In this document: piece after piece, positions 8,247 to 18,400 of the stretch
How the letters are laid out: each line of letters starts with the position of its first letter
Numbering within the stretch: the first letter of the stretch is position 1
Source: Chitinophaga sp. SYP-B3965
GTDB lineage: Bacteria > Bacteroidota > Bacteroidia > Chitinophagales > Chitinophagaceae
Length of the DNA stretch: 64,000 nt
Reading direction: 5' to 3'
NCBI RefSeq assembly: GCF_009647655.1
Contig: NZ_WJFD01000001.1
Location: forward strand, 3,038,001-3,102,000
Translations under genes and position numbers: made by a program
Notes under the pieces: generated by a model
The model's database searches: none
The model's input: the letters and a program-made list of their open reading frames with translations, nothing else
Told to the model about the DNA's origin: nothing

Positions 8247-10337
8247 ATGAAAGTTTGCATTGCCGAAAAGCCAAGTGTGGCAAAAGACATAGCAGAAGTG
8301 CTGGGAGCGAAACAGCGCAGGGATGGCTTCTATGAAGGCAATGGATACCAGGTCACCTGGACTTTCGGGCATTTCTGCACCCTCAAAGAGCCGCACGACT
8401 ACTATGAACAATGGCGGTTCTGGCGCCTGGAAGATCTGCCCATGATCCCACCCAGCTTTGGTATTAAACTCATTGAGAACAACGGCGTACAAAGGCAATT
8501 TTCAATAATAGAAAAACTGGTACAGGAAAGTGAGGAAGTGATCAATTGCGGGGATGCCGGCCAGGAAGGAGAACTCATCCAGCGCTGGGTATTGCTGAAA
8601 GCAAAATGCACTGTGCCCGTTAAAAGACTCTGGATCTCCTCTCTTACAGAAGAAGCCATCCGCGAAGGTTTTCAGAAATTAAAAGAAGGCGATCAATACA
8701 ACAATCTATACGCTGCAGGCAGCGCCCGCGCAATTGGGGATTGGCTATTGGGCATGAATGCCACCCGCCTGTTCACCAAAAAATTCGCACAGGGCAAAGT
8801 AGTGTTATCAATCGGCAGGGTGCAAACACCCACCCTGGCCATGATCGTACAAAGGCAAAAAGAGATCAATGCATTTGTATCCGAAGAATACTGGGAACTA
8901 AAAACCATTTACCGCGAAACAGAATTCACCGCTGCCATAGACCGGCTCAAGAATGTTGACAAAGCCAACAAGGGCCTTGAATACCTGAAAGAACATCCCT
9001 TCGAGATCACTTCCTTTGAAAGAAAAGAAGGCAAAGAGGGTAATCCCCGCTTATTCGATCTCACGGCCCTACAGGTAGAAGCCAACAAAAAGTATGGCTA
9101 CTCTGCGGATGATACCCTTAAATTCGTGCAAAGCCTCTATGAAAAGAAACTGGTCACCTACCCCAGGGTAGATACCACTTATCTTTCTGAAGACCTGCAT
9201 CCAAAGATCCAGGGCATCATGCAGGACCTCACGCCCTATAAAGCGCTGATAGCCCCCATCCTGGCCAATCCCATTCCAAAACTAAAATCCGTATTCGACG
9301 ATAAGAAAGTAACAGATCACCATGCCATCATCCCCACCGGCCAGTACCCGGAAGGTATTCACCTGGATGAAAAAAGGATCTATGACCTTATTGCCCGTCG
9401 TTTTATTGCGGCCTTTTACCCGGAATGTAAGATCGCCAATACCACCGTATTAGGAAAAGTAGGCCAGGTACCCTTTAAAGCAACCGGTAAACAGATCCTC
9501 GAACCAGGTTGGAAAGAAGTATATGCCAATGATGTAACGGAAAAGAAAGAAGGAGAAGAAGAGGAAGAAAAGATCCTCCCTGTTTTTATAGTCGGAGAAA
9601 GCGGACCACACACGCCTAAAGTACACAAAGGCAAAACCACGCCTCCCAAACCCTTCACGGAAGCTACTTTACTGCGGGCCATGGAAACAGCCGGCAAACA
9701 GGTAGAGGACGAAGAAATGCGGGAGTTGCTGAAAGATAATGGTATCGGCCGCCCTTCCACACGCGCCAATATCATTGAAACACTCTTCAGAAGGAAATAC
9801 ATTGAGAAGAAGAAAAAGAACATCTTCGCCACCCAAACCGGCATGGACCTGATAGATACCATCCAGTCCGAATTATTGAAAAGCCCCGAACTAACGGGCA
9901 CATGGGAACGCAAATTACGCCTGATAGAAAAAGGGGAATATGCGATGGAGACCTTCAAGCAGGAACTGATAGAAATGGTAAGAGACCTCACCCGGGAAGT
10001 AAAAACAAGTTCTTATAAAGTGATCACCATAGCGCCTGATGCACCGCCGCCTCCAGAGCCCAAAGCCCCTGTTGCAATAGAAGAACTCAAATGCCCCAAA
10101 TGCAAAACCCATTTATTAAAAAAAGGTAACACTGCTTATGGCTGCGGCAACTACACTGTTTGCGGATTCAAGCTACCCTTTGAAGTGCTCGGTAAAAAAC
10201 TAACAGATAAACAAATAGCAGACCTGCTGAATAAAGGAAAGACCGGTAAGATAAAAGGCCTGAAAGTACCTGGCAGCGATACCGCCAAAGAAGCGAAACT
10301 GGCATTCAATGCAGACTTCAATCTTGAAATGGAATAA
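8247..10337 (+). CDS. topB: DNA topoisomerase III (type IA)
   Basis: A 696-residue type IA topoisomerase that relaxes and decatenates DNA by single-strand passage. ATG 8247 gives the classic N-terminus MKVCIAEKPSVAKDIAEVLG; the upstream in-frame GTG (8223) adds only eight unlikely residues. The TOPRIM domain has the D-x-x-x-EGE motif (CGDAGQEGELIQRW, about 101-115). The central region has SIGRVQTPTLAMIVQRQ, and the active-site Tyr is at about 305 in LVTYPRVDTTYLSED. FTEATLLRAME and NGIGRPSTRANIIETL are also typical. The C-terminus has one zinc-ribbon-like Cys cluster (LKCPKCKTHLL and YGCGNYTVCGF) followed by a Lys-rich tail. Length fits TopB of Bacteroidota. The stop codon is one base from the stop of the opposing YihY gene. 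Confidence 0.95.
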   Translation: MKVCIAEKPSVAKDIAEVLGAKQRRDGFYEGNGYQVTWTFGHFCTLKEPHDYYEQWRFWRLEDLPMIPPSFGIKLIENNGVQRQFSIIEKLVQESEEVINCGDAGQEGELIQRWVLLKAKCTVPVKRLWISSLTEEAIREGFQKLKEGDQYNNLYAAGSARAIGDWLLGMNATRLFTKKFAQGKVVLSIGRVQTPTLAMIVQRQKEINAFVSEEYWELKTIYRETEFTAAIDRLKNVDKANKGLEYLKEHPFEITSFERKEGKEGNPRLFDLTALQVEANKKYGYSADDTLKFVQSLYEKKLVTYPRVDTTYLSEDLHPKIQGIMQDLTPYKALIAPILANPIPKLKSVFDDKKVTDHHAIIPTGQYPEGIHLDEKRIYDLIARRFIAAFYPECKIANTTVLGKVGQVPFKATGKQILEPGWKEVYANDVTEKKEGEEEEEKILPVFIVGESGPHTPKVHKGKTTPPKPFTEATLLRAMETAGKQVEDEEMRELLKDNGIGRPSTRANIIETLFRRKYIEKKKKNIFATQTGMDLIDTIQSELLKSPELTGTWERKLRLIEKGEYAMETFKQELIEMVRDLTREVKTSSYKVITIAPDAPPPPEPKAPVAIEELKCPKCKTHLLKKGNTAYGCGNYTVCGFKLPFEVLGKKLTDKQIADLLNKGKTGKIKGLKVPGSDTAKEAKLAFNADFNLEME

Positions 10338-10338
10338 C

Positions 10339-11259
10339 TTATTCTTCTACATTCGTTAACTCATACCGGATGGCATGTGGTAATGGTTGAATAGGATGCC
10401 CATTCGCATTGGACCATACATTCGCAAAAGCAGCTCCGTAATAAAAGATCAGGGAAGTATAAAATACAAAAAGCAGTAAAAGCACGGTTGAAGCAGAAGC
10501 CCCGTAAATAGTATTGATATTGCTATAAGTAAGTAACCAATGCAGTACCAGTTTCCCCACATTAAACAATACACTCGTTACCAGGGCACTGGTGAGTAAG
10601 ATCTTCCAGCGCGGCCGTCCATCTGGCAACAGGTAAAACACCAACGCAAACCAAAGCGTAACTGTAAGGATAGAAATAACATACCGTAATACACTCTCAT
10701 AAAATATCATAAACGCCGGTAATCCCCTTTCAATATAATGACCCAGGAAGGCCTGTGCAGTGTCCGCCAGGATGCCTATCATAAAAAGCACCGCCGTGAA
10801 CAGGATCACCAGCAAACCCTTTAAGCGGGACAGCATGATCTGCTTAAAATTTCCATTGGCAATAGGCCGCAGGCTCCATATCTGGTTCACAGATCCTTTC
10901 ATCACTTTCAATAAGGTGGTGGCTACAAATAACAGGAAGATAAAACCACAGATAGCAATCAGCCAGCTTTGTGCAATCCCGCGAAAAGCCCTTAACGTAT
11001 GTATCACTTCCTGTGTGGTCTCAACGCCGATAATAGCCCGTAACTCGTCAAAAAGTTGGCGACTGATCGTCCTGGGTTCAAAGATGAGCCTCAACATCTG
11101 GATGATGATCACCAGGATGGCAGGAAGTGCAAATGTGGTAAAGAAAGCAGTAGCACCCGCCATACGCAAAGGATCATTAGCATTCAGTTCTTTGAATGCG
11201 TCTTTGAATGACAGTAGAAATAATTGCCAGCGTTTTAAGTGTTCTCTCTTGCTTCTCAT
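10339..11259 (-). CDS. YihY/BrkB family inner membrane protein
   Basis: A 306-residue polytopic membrane protein of the YihY/virulence factor BrkB family (often mislabelled RNase BN). Start at ATG 11259 gives MRSKREHLKRWQLFLLSFKD; a TTG at 11304 would add 15 residues without a family counterpart. The family pattern is visible: LRMAGATAFFTTFALPAILVI (first TM), RGIAQSWLIAICGFIFLLFV, LRPIANGNFKQIMLSRLKG before TM3, LRYVISILTVTLWFALVFYLLPDGRP, and YGASASTVLLLLFVFYTSLIFYYGAAF near the C-terminus. About six TM segments are expected. Function is not established for the family. It is convergent with topB, with almost no intergenic space, and divergent from the AraC gene at 11454. Confidence 0.9.
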   Translation of the reverse strand: MRSKREHLKRWQLFLLSFKDAFKELNANDPLRMAGATAFFTTFALPAILVIIIQMLRLIFEPRTISRQLFDELRAIIGVETTQEVIHTLRAFRGIAQSWLIAICGFIFLLFVATTLLKVMKGSVNQIWSLRPIANGNFKQIMLSRLKGLLVILFTAVLFMIGILADTAQAFLGHYIERGLPAFMIFYESVLRYVISILTVTLWFALVFYLLPDGRPRWKILLTSALVTSVLFNVGKLVLHWLLTYSNINTIYGASASTVLLLLFVFYTSLIFYYGAAFANVWSNANGHPIQPLPHAIRYELTNVEE

Positions 11260-11453
11260 AATTCGAAGATCGAATATAGGGTTTAATAAAACAGGGCGCC
11301 TCAATTGGATTAAATGTATAATATGACAATAATGCTGTTATATTGCAGTCGAACGGTATACATTCACATAGCCACCACATTTATATCCTCCACATTACAT
11401 ATTGAATCCGCAAGCTTGTTGCATCTTATTTAACCATTAAAAAGATACGAACA

Positions 11454-12494
11454 ATGCTGCTTACCAATCATCCAAACCCGGCCCGGCTATCCTTTGGCGT
11501 ATCTGCCAAAATGCGTAACCAGGTTAATATCTCTTCTCAAATACCAGACCACTATAAGCAATATGAATTATCCTTCGGGGAAACAGAATTCACGGAAGGC
11601 CCCTTTGGCTGTTATTTCACCCAGGTGATCTCAGAGCCGGACTGGACCATTGGCTGGATGAATTTCTTCATTAACAAACAAGTCACTTTCACACCAGTAG
11701 CGGACATCCCCATGGCCATGTTGTATTGCAGCCTGCAAGGGAACATCGTCACAAAATTATATGGCCGGCCTGGCTTGTTCAGCCTGCAACACAGGAAGTT
11801 CGGCTTCTATTATGTTCCCCCCAAACTGCTGAACAAAGCCGTATTCAAACCAGGTCATTATAAAAGCATCTATTTTTCTTTCTCCGCTGCACACTTATCC
11901 AAATTTGTTTCCCAGCACCTGCAATTTGCACAGTTACAGGAAAGTCTGTTACAGCAAGCATTGAACGGGGAACAGTTCCAGGTATTTGAGTTCAACAGCA
12001 AAGCGTTGCAGATCGTGAATGAGATAAAGGAATGCAGGCTGGAAGGTCCTGCCATCCATATCTTCCTGCAATCACGCATCAATGAGTTGCTCCTCATTTA
12101 TTTCAGCCTGCTCACTGCGCCGTTAAAGGATATTAATATCCCCTATGAAACGGCCATCAGGGATGCCTCTGTTTACATAGGAGAACATTACTCCTTTGAT
12201 ATTTCCATTCCCAAACTGGCCCGCAAGGCAGGCATGAACATCAATGCTTTCACCACCCGCTTCAGAAAGATCATGGGCACCACGCCGGCAGAATACATCC
12301 AACGGACAAGAATAGAGGAAGCGGAACATCTCTTACTGCACAGTGATATGTCTGTAGAAGAGATCGGGGCACAGGTAGGTTTCACCAGCAGGACCTACTT
12401 CTCCCGGGTATTCAGAAAACACCATGCTTTATCTCCCTTACAGTATAAACATAAATGGGAAACCGCTACAGCACAGCGCTCCCGGCTCAATTAG
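11454..12494 (+). CDS. AraC-family transcriptional regulator
   Basis: A 346-residue regulator. The C-terminal ~100 residues form an AraC/XylS double helix-turn-helix: first HTH around ISIPKLARKAGMNINAFTTR, second around SVEEIGAQVGFTSRTYFSRV with the hallmark FRKHHALSPLQYK. The first ~230 residues are an unassigned sensor-like domain with beta-rich segments (YELSFGETEFTEGPFGCYF, GFYYVPPKLLNKAVF), similar in layout to other Bacteroidota AraC proteins of this size. It sits upstream of the MauE-like gene and the small acidic secreted protein on the same strand, with 128 bp between, so it is a plausible regulator of them. The ligand is unknown. Confidence 0.88.
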   Translation: MLLTNHPNPARLSFGVSAKMRNQVNISSQIPDHYKQYELSFGETEFTEGPFGCYFTQVISEPDWTIGWMNFFINKQVTFTPVADIPMAMLYCSLQGNIVTKLYGRPGLFSLQHRKFGFYYVPPKLLNKAVFKPGHYKSIYFSFSAAHLSKFVSQHLQFAQLQESLLQQALNGEQFQVFEFNSKALQIVNEIKECRLEGPAIHIFLQSRINELLLIYFSLLTAPLKDINIPYETAIRDASVYIGEHYSFDISIPKLARKAGMNINAFTTRFRKIMGTTPAEYIQRTRIEEAEHLLLHSDMSVEEIGAQVGFTSRTYFSRVFRKHHALSPLQYKHKWETATAQRSRLN

Positions 12495-12622
12495 TGTAGC
12501 CACGCCGGAAATAATGCACATAATAAAATGAAATAGTGAACGTGATTGAGAAAGAATTAAAGCAATTTTACTTCACTGAACCGATAAAGACCATTAAAAA
12601 ATAAAAGACCCTTACTTCCATC

Positions 12623-13063
12623 ATGAAAGACATACAACCCAAACCATGGCGCCTATGGGCGGTGGAGATCGTTACGGCTTTATTACTCGTTTTTTTTGTG
12701 CATAGTGCGATTGATAATTTCCTCAACTTCCTCAGTCTCAAAAACCTGCTATGGTTTTATACAAGGAGTGTTGGAGCAGTCGCCTCGTCCATTATCATCA
12801 TTGAAGCAGGCATTGCTATACTATTATTTCTGCCCAGGACAAGGTTAGCCGGTTTGATATTGTCCCTTTTATTCCTGTTGACTTTAACGATCATAGTAGC
12901 ACGTACACCGCATTCCCCCCACCTCTTTGGAGGAGTGCTTAATTACCTGGGCAAAAGATGGTACCTGCCCTTTGAAATAACGATGATCGTGCTCACATCG
13001 ATAGCTATATACCCAAAGATATTATTGCGCAGTAAGCCTACTGTGTTGCAACACAGTAGGTAA
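12623..13063 (+). CDS. MauE/DoxX-like four-helix membrane protein
   Basis: A 146-residue inner membrane protein with four predicted TM helices (about 12-32, 53-70, 75-93 and 115-135). The helix pattern, the FWYTRSVG-like loop region (NLLWFYTRSVGAVASSIIII) and the FGGVLNYLGKRWYLPFEI stretch before the last helix resemble MauE/DoxX proteins of Bacteroidota, which in many cases carry a redox Cys-x-Cys-F-G loop at that point. Here the corresponding segment is PHSPHLFGGV and has no Cys at all, so a thiol-redox role looks lost or absent. The gene is 68 bp before a small secreted acidic protein and probably forms an operon with it. The family match is by pattern only. Confidence 0.62.
   Translation: MKDIQPKPWRLWAVEIVTALLLVFFVHSAIDNFLNFLSLKNLLWFYTRSVGAVASSIIIIEAGIAILLFLPRTRLAGLILSLLFLLTLTIIVARTPHSPHLFGGVLNYLGKRWYLPFEITMIVLTSIAIYPKILLRSKPTVLQHSR
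13037..13060 (+). promoter_or_regulatory. Perfect 24-bp palindrome at the 3' end of the MauE-like gene
   Basis: CCTACTGTGTTG is followed immediately by its exact reverse complement CAACACAGTAGG, ending at the stop codon (13061-13063). As RNA it makes a hairpin of about 10 bp with a small loop. No T-run follows, so it is not a standard terminator; RNA processing, 3'-end protection or partial termination between the two genes are possible. Confidence 0.55.
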
Positions 13064-13131
13064 ACAGGTTGGCAGCCGAAAGCCCTGGATAAAAAGAGTA
13101 GGCATTCACTTAACTATCAAATAACTATTTT

Positions 13132-13485
13132 ATGAAAAGGAATCTTTTAGCATTAGTAGCCCTTGTTGCTGCTTTTACACTTAGCTCATTCACAGGCAAA
13201 ACATTGGTTAGCTATTATTTAGTGTATGACGGCGGAACTGCCGATCAACGACTGAGAGACAGCTATTCATCCGCTGACATATTCGAAGCGCCTGATCATC
13301 TTGGCGAACAAAGCGGTCCTCAGATACTTAACTGGATCAGAGTAGAAGATGCAGATCTCAGTGATGCTATTGAAAATGACGAAGTAGAAGATCAATTTGA
13401 CATCTACAATGTAGGAGTTGACGGAGACAACCTGAATGACGAAATAGACATCCCTGGCAGCCTGGATATCAAAGACGTGGAATAA
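13132..13485 (+). CDS. Small acidic secreted protein, DUF6520-like
   Basis: A 117-residue protein with a clear signal peptide (MKRNLLALVALVAAFTLSSFTG, cleavage near SFTG) and a very acidic mature part: the last 45 residues contain many Asp/Glu (ADLSDAIENDEVEDQFDIYN and DEIDIPGSLDIKDVE). There is no Cys. The N-terminal pattern resembles the small DUF6520-type proteins of sphingobacteria and Chitinophagaceae, but the rest is not clearly of that family. It follows the MauE-like membrane gene and precedes a strong terminator, so the two form a short transcription unit. Function is unknown; the acidic, secreted nature is what the sequence shows. Confidence 0.7.
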   Translation: MKRNLLALVALVAAFTLSSFTGKTLVSYYLVYDGGTADQRLRDSYSSADIFEAPDHLGEQSGPQILNWIRVEDADLSDAIENDEVEDQFDIYNVGVDGDNLNDEIDIPGSLDIKDVE

Positions 13486-13503
13486 TAAACACACGTTCTC
13501 CTG

Positions 13504-13542
13504 ATAAGATCAAAGGGCAGCTTAGCTACCCTTTGATCTTAT
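13504..13542 (+). terminator. Strong terminator after the acidic secreted protein gene
   Basis: ATAAGATCAAAGGG (13504-13517) pairs over 14 bp with CCCTTTGATCTTAT (13529-13542), with a further AGC/GCT pairing in the loop, followed by ATCATTTTTGC on the plus strand. It lies between the stop codons of two convergent genes (13485 and 13544) and may act on both. Confidence 0.85.
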
Positions 13543-13543
13543 A

Positions 13544-14026
13544 TCATTTTTGCATTTCTTCCACGAACCTGTTTTCAATAAAAAAGTACAAAGGCCCCCA
13601 TTTCACCTGATCATCCCACGCCCTGTTCTCTTCGTAAGGCACATGGAGCACCGCCATTTCAAATACCTTACCTGATTTGCTAACGTGTGTATAGGTGGCT
13701 ATCCTGTATATGTTCAGCCTGTTTAACCGTTCGGATTGTGCCACACTGTCCTTTCTCGCTTTACCAGAAATCATAGACATTTCAGCAGGAACCACCGGTT
13801 TATCAGCAAATGCTTTCATCTTTTCAAATTCCTCCTGCCCAATCTTTGCCACTATTTCATCCTGCTGTTTATTATCCCAGTAATCCGGAGCAAACCTGTA
13901 CACCGTCCTCTTCCAGTTTGTTATCCTTACTTTATTCTGTTGCATTTCACCAGCGGGTCCCTGCTGTGCAAAACAATAAGTCCCCAGCACTACCAATAAA
14001 CAGATCAAAACAGTTCTTCTCATCAT
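13544..14026 (-). CDS. Hypothetical secreted protein, 160 aa
   Basis: I do not recognise a family. The protein begins with a signal peptide (MMRRTVLICLLVVLGTYCFA, cleavage after FAQ). The mature part of about 138 residues is hydrophilic and contains WKRTVYRFAPDYWDNKQQDE, a Met/Lys-rich helix (EEFEKMKAFADK), RIATYTHVSKSGKVFEMAVL and a C-terminal aromatic stretch (KWGPLYFFIENRFVEEMQK). It lies 27 bp after the SusD gene on the same strand, and is probably the last gene of the ECF-controlled SusC/SusD transcript. A periplasmic or surface accessory of that locus is possible. Met at residue 1 or 2 could be the start. Confidence 0.72.
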   Translation of the reverse strand: MMRRTVLICLLVVLGTYCFAQQGPAGEMQQNKVRITNWKRTVYRFAPDYWDNKQQDEIVAKIGQEEFEKMKAFADKPVVPAEMSMISGKARKDSVAQSERLNRLNIYRIATYTHVSKSGKVFEMAVLHVPYEENRAWDDQVKWGPLYFFIENRFVEEMQK

Positions 14027-14053
14027 AATTGTATTTTTTTATTGTGTTTTTGT

Positions 14054-15400
14054 TTACCTCGGGTTTTGCGGCAGATCAGTCAACCGCATGATCTCCAAAG
14101 GAATTAAGACGGTGTACCTCAGGTCGTTGGGGGCTAACTCATAGATCTGGCCATTCAATTCTCTTTTAAGGGTGATGGCGAATTTAGGCTCCTTATTCAA
14201 TCGCCTTAGATCAGACCACCTGGTACCGCGGTTGAGCAATTCTTTCCTCCTTTCTTCCAGCACCAATTGCAATACCTGGTCTGCCGGTAGATTTTGATAA
14301 TTAACATATTTATTAGTAGCCCATCTTTTTTGCAGTAATGCATTAAGGTCCTCCAACGCTGAAACAGCATTATTCATTCTTGCATAACATTCCGCCCGGA
14401 TCAGATATACCTCGTCCACAGCGAGCCCGTTAAACAATGTTTTTGTACCGGTATAACTTCCTTTAAAGGTATAGGTACCATTTCCGTTATCCTTAAACAG
14501 CGCTTTCTTCCTTACATCATCTGCTTTAAACAACTTATAAAGAACGGAATCTGTCCTGCCCCTTGTTTCATCTCCATTCAGCGGAGTGGCAAAACTGGCA
14601 TTGAATAAATAGAGGATCTCTATGTTCTTATTAAAATCCCCCATGGGATAAGGAGCCGTCAGCGGCAGGTTATTGTAATCAACCAGGCTATTCGCCATCT
14701 TTAAGCAGGCATCTGCATGCTCCTTTGCTTTTGTATAGTTCCCCATTTGAAGATATACCCTCGCCAATAAGGCCAGGCACGCTGCCTTTCCAGGCCTTGT
14801 TTTGAAAAGAGGCCTTTCCTCTGTAAGCAACGCAGCAGCAGCTTCCAGATCGCTGGTTATTTGCTGATAAGTTTGGGCTACTGTTGAGCGGGAACTGATT
14901 TCATTAAAATCGGCATCCAGCCGGAGCACAATGCCCAGGTCTGTTGTTGCTGTAGCCGGATCATATTGCGGTGCAAACTCCTGGGCTATCAGGTAAAAAT
15001 AATGGGCCCTTATGAACAATGCAGCTCCTTTGATATTGTTCCGCTTTACAGCATCTCCCTTCTCCGGGATCTGATCCAGGTTAAACAATACCGTATTGGC
15101 ATAAAAAACACACTGATAAGTAGTACTCCAGTCTCCCCGGTTATTCAATTGCGGGTCCCAATTGTATCCATTTTTATTAACCTCAGTAAGGTTGGACCAA
15201 TTCTGGTAGGTTACGTAATATTCATCCGTGCCCGTATTGATGGAATTTAATCCATTCTGTAAAGTAGGATTATCCAACAGCAGCTGCAGATCTTCCAGGT
15301 TACCGGGAGTAGATAATATTTGATTGGATTTAGTTCCCAGGAATTTCTTACAGGAGCTGCAGGTGATCAATAAGAATATAAGAAGATATTTTGTACGCAT
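14054..15400 (-). CDS. SusD/RagB-family surface lipoprotein
   Basis: A 448-residue SusD-like substrate-binding lipoprotein that caps a SusC transporter in the outer membrane. The signal ends in a lipobox with Cys at about 17 (LLITCSSCKKFLG). The N-terminal SusD segment (KSNQILSTPGNLEDLQLLLD), the helical TPR-like region (KAACLALLARVYLQMGNYTKAKEHAD) and the C-terminal part with LNALLQKRWATNKY, VLQLVLEERRKELLNRGTRWSDLRRLNK are typical. It is somewhat shorter than many family members. It follows its SusC partner after 17 bp. The ligand cannot be inferred from the sequence; no degradative enzyme lies in this locus. Confidence 0.93.
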   Translation of the reverse strand: MRTKYLLIFLLITCSSCKKFLGTKSNQILSTPGNLEDLQLLLDNPTLQNGLNSINTGTDEYYVTYQNWSNLTEVNKNGYNWDPQLNNRGDWSTTYQCVFYANTVLFNLDQIPEKGDAVKRNNIKGAALFIRAHYFYLIAQEFAPQYDPATATTDLGIVLRLDADFNEISSRSTVAQTYQQITSDLEAAAALLTEERPLFKTRPGKAACLALLARVYLQMGNYTKAKEHADACLKMANSLVDYNNLPLTAPYPMGDFNKNIEILYLFNASFATPLNGDETRGRTDSVLYKLFKADDVRKKALFKDNGNGTYTFKGSYTGTKTLFNGLAVDEVYLIRAECYARMNNAVSALEDLNALLQKRWATNKYVNYQNLPADQVLQLVLEERRKELLNRGTRWSDLRRLNKEPKFAITLKRELNGQIYELAPNDLRYTVLIPLEIMRLTDLPQNPR

Positions 15401-15417
15401 TGTTCCTCATTTTGATG

Positions 15418-18400
15418 TTAAAGATCCATTCTCAAACCAAAAGCAATTCGCTTAGGAGGCATATAGGCAGTGTTACCCGTATCATAATCAGGATCCAGGC
15501 CTTCTTTATTAGCCCTCCAGATAATGCCCAGGTTTTCAACATTCATATATACCTGTACCTGCTTTAATGATAACCGCTTTATGACCGTATTACCCAGGTC
15601 ATAACTCAGCCGGATATTATTCAAACGGATGTTATCTCCCTTCAAAACATTTACAGAAGAATACGCATAAAAGAGGTCCCTGTTGGCATTGGAAGTGGGA
15701 TAGATCATAGAAGGAACAGTAGTGTATTTTTCATCTCCGGGCTGCTTCCATCTTTTGGAAAAATCTGCATGTGCAATACCGTTCGAGTATAAAGTGCTAT
15801 AAGAAATAGTATTCTTTCTGAAATAATAATTAAACCGGTAGCTGATATTAATACTGAGAGAAATACCCCTGTAACGCACACTGTTATTAATGTTGCCAAA
15901 TATGGTAGGTATCGCAGAACCATGGTAAATGATATTCCCGGTATCCAGGCGCTGACCAGACAATTCAACATAATTCTTTGTCACCTTCTGTCCGGAATAC
16001 CCCTGGGGGTCACCCGTAAGGGGATCAAGCCCCGCAAATGGATAGCTGAATATCGAATAAGGCGTCCGGTTAATCCGGGGAACTATAAATATGCCTCTTT
16101 CAGGCACAATATTGCCGACCGTTGGTATCTTACCGTCAGTAAGGAAATCCGTTACTTTATTGGTTACATAGCTAAAGCCCAGTTCTGTTCTCCACTGCAC
16201 CCTCCCGTTAACGTTCAGGCTGTTTAATAAGACATCGATGCCATTCCCCTTCATACTGGCACTATTCTTTAATACACTGGTAACACCTGAAGTAAAATCC
16301 ATGGGAGCAGAAAGTATCAGGTCATTTGAATTTTTCTGGTACACATCCAGGCTACCGGACAACCTGTTGCCAGCTATACGAAAATCTAACCCTGCATTAA
16401 ACTGTTTAGTCGTTTCCCAGCTCAAACCAGGATTTGCCGGTGTGGAGATATTGGCATAGGGTATATTGTTGGAGAGTGCACTGGCATTCTGATAGGAAAG
16501 GATCGTATAGGGAGAGAGTTTATTATTAACATTACCCTGGTACCCGTAATTAGTTCTAAATCGCAAATAGGAGATGGCCTTTACTTTAAAAAAAGGTTCA
16601 TTGGCTATATTCCAGGAAGCACCCAGTGACCAGAATGGTTTCCATTGGTCATTGACATCTACACCAAACTGGTTGGCAGCATCTCTCCTGCCACTCGCTG
16701 AAATAGTGTACCTGTTATCATACGTATAGGCTGCATTGCCATAAAAAGAAACAAAGTGATCTGTCGTTTTGGTATAACCATTCGTACCTGCAGGAACACG
16801 CGCATTCCCTCTGTTTCCATATTGCGGGAAAGAAGTAAGGTTATCTACTGTAATAAATGTAAGCTTGTCCTCATCATATCCATAAGTACGTTTGGCACTT
16901 CCTGTATTTATATTCTCTCTTATTTCACTCCCTATTACACCATTTACCTGGTGTTTATTTCTCCAGGAGTGATTAAAATTCAATTGCCCTCTACCCATAT
17001 GGGCATTCCTTTCTATTCTATTTTCACTTAATACGCCCCCTATTGGCATAGGGTATCGCAGACTGGGCACCGTTGTATTAAAGTTAGTGAAGAGGTTCAC
17101 CAGGTCCCGCACAAAATAAGTTTCTTTAGAAAAATGCCTGCTGGCTACAATGCTGGCAAACTGAAACTGATAATTTGCCTGCAGGCTCAAAAAATCAGTT
17201 AGTTTATAATTCACCCCTGTATTTATAACAAACTCCCGCTCCTTTGTACGAAGATCCGCATTGTCAAGTTCCTGCAACGGACGGTATTTCCAATCCAGTA
17301 ACCTGCCTGCTCCCGCAGTATCTGTATATCCCTCCCTGTACATAAAAGGAATAGATAAATAATTCCCCTGATCATCTGCCAGCCTGGCATATGACGGCAG
17401 CTTGTAATTTTCCCTGATGGAATAGGTGTTTGCACCAATATCTCCCAGGCTGTTATCTGTTGATTGAACAGAAGTGAACCGCACACCTAACTGCAGGATC
17501 AATTTTTTGATGGGTGTAAAACTGTTATCCGAATTGAGGGTTATTCTTTTATAGTTATCTCCTTTAAGGATACTGGGCGTACGGTCAAACCCACCTGATA
17601 CTGCATACTTCACTTTATCACTACCGCCTGTTAAATTCAAGGCATACTGCTGGCTGATGGCAGTCCGGTAAATGTACCGTTCAAAATCATGCCGCATATC
17701 CCGGCTTCTTAATGCATCTATCCCGGCAGCGGAATCAGCAGCAGAAATAAGTCCTGATCTGCGTTTCAGCAATATCTCAGTAGCATCTGATAATCCCGGA
17801 TATTCACTGTTACTAATGATATTGTTATAATATCCCTTACCAAACAGGAAGCTTTCAACGTCAATAAATTCGGAAGAAGACATCCTTGGGAAATGGAACA
17901 GGTCAGGTTTTTCCGTGATGGTCATGTTAGCATTGAAAGATAATTTCGCCGGCTGGTTGAACTGTCCTTTTTTTGTATTGATAACGATCACCCCGTTAGC
18001 TGCCCTGGCACCCCAGATAGACGCAGCCGCGGCATCCTTTAGAATAGTAATGTTCTCTACATCATTCGGATTGATATTATTGATGTTCCCATCATAAGGA
18101 AAGTTATCTACTACGATCAATGGCGACTGCAGATCAGTATCTAAAGTACTCAGGCCACGGATGATCAGGTTATTCAGGCCAATGCCCATATCGCTCGCCA
18201 GCGCTCTTCTCCTGTCAAATAATATACTCGTTGTCACTCCTTCCAGTCTGCTCAAAATATCACTCCCCACTCTCCTGTTCAACTCCTCATTATTCACAAA
18301 CTCAAAAGAACCCGTGGCCCGCTCCTTCGGCACATCCTGGTACCCCGTGGAAAACACTTCCACCTTATCTATCGTCTTCGCCTGCCGCTTCAGGGAAAGC

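Noticed and set aside
9416-9991. 191-aa minus-strand frame inside topB
   Set aside because: It is antisense to a clear topoisomerase gene and its Ser-rich content is a typical shadow.
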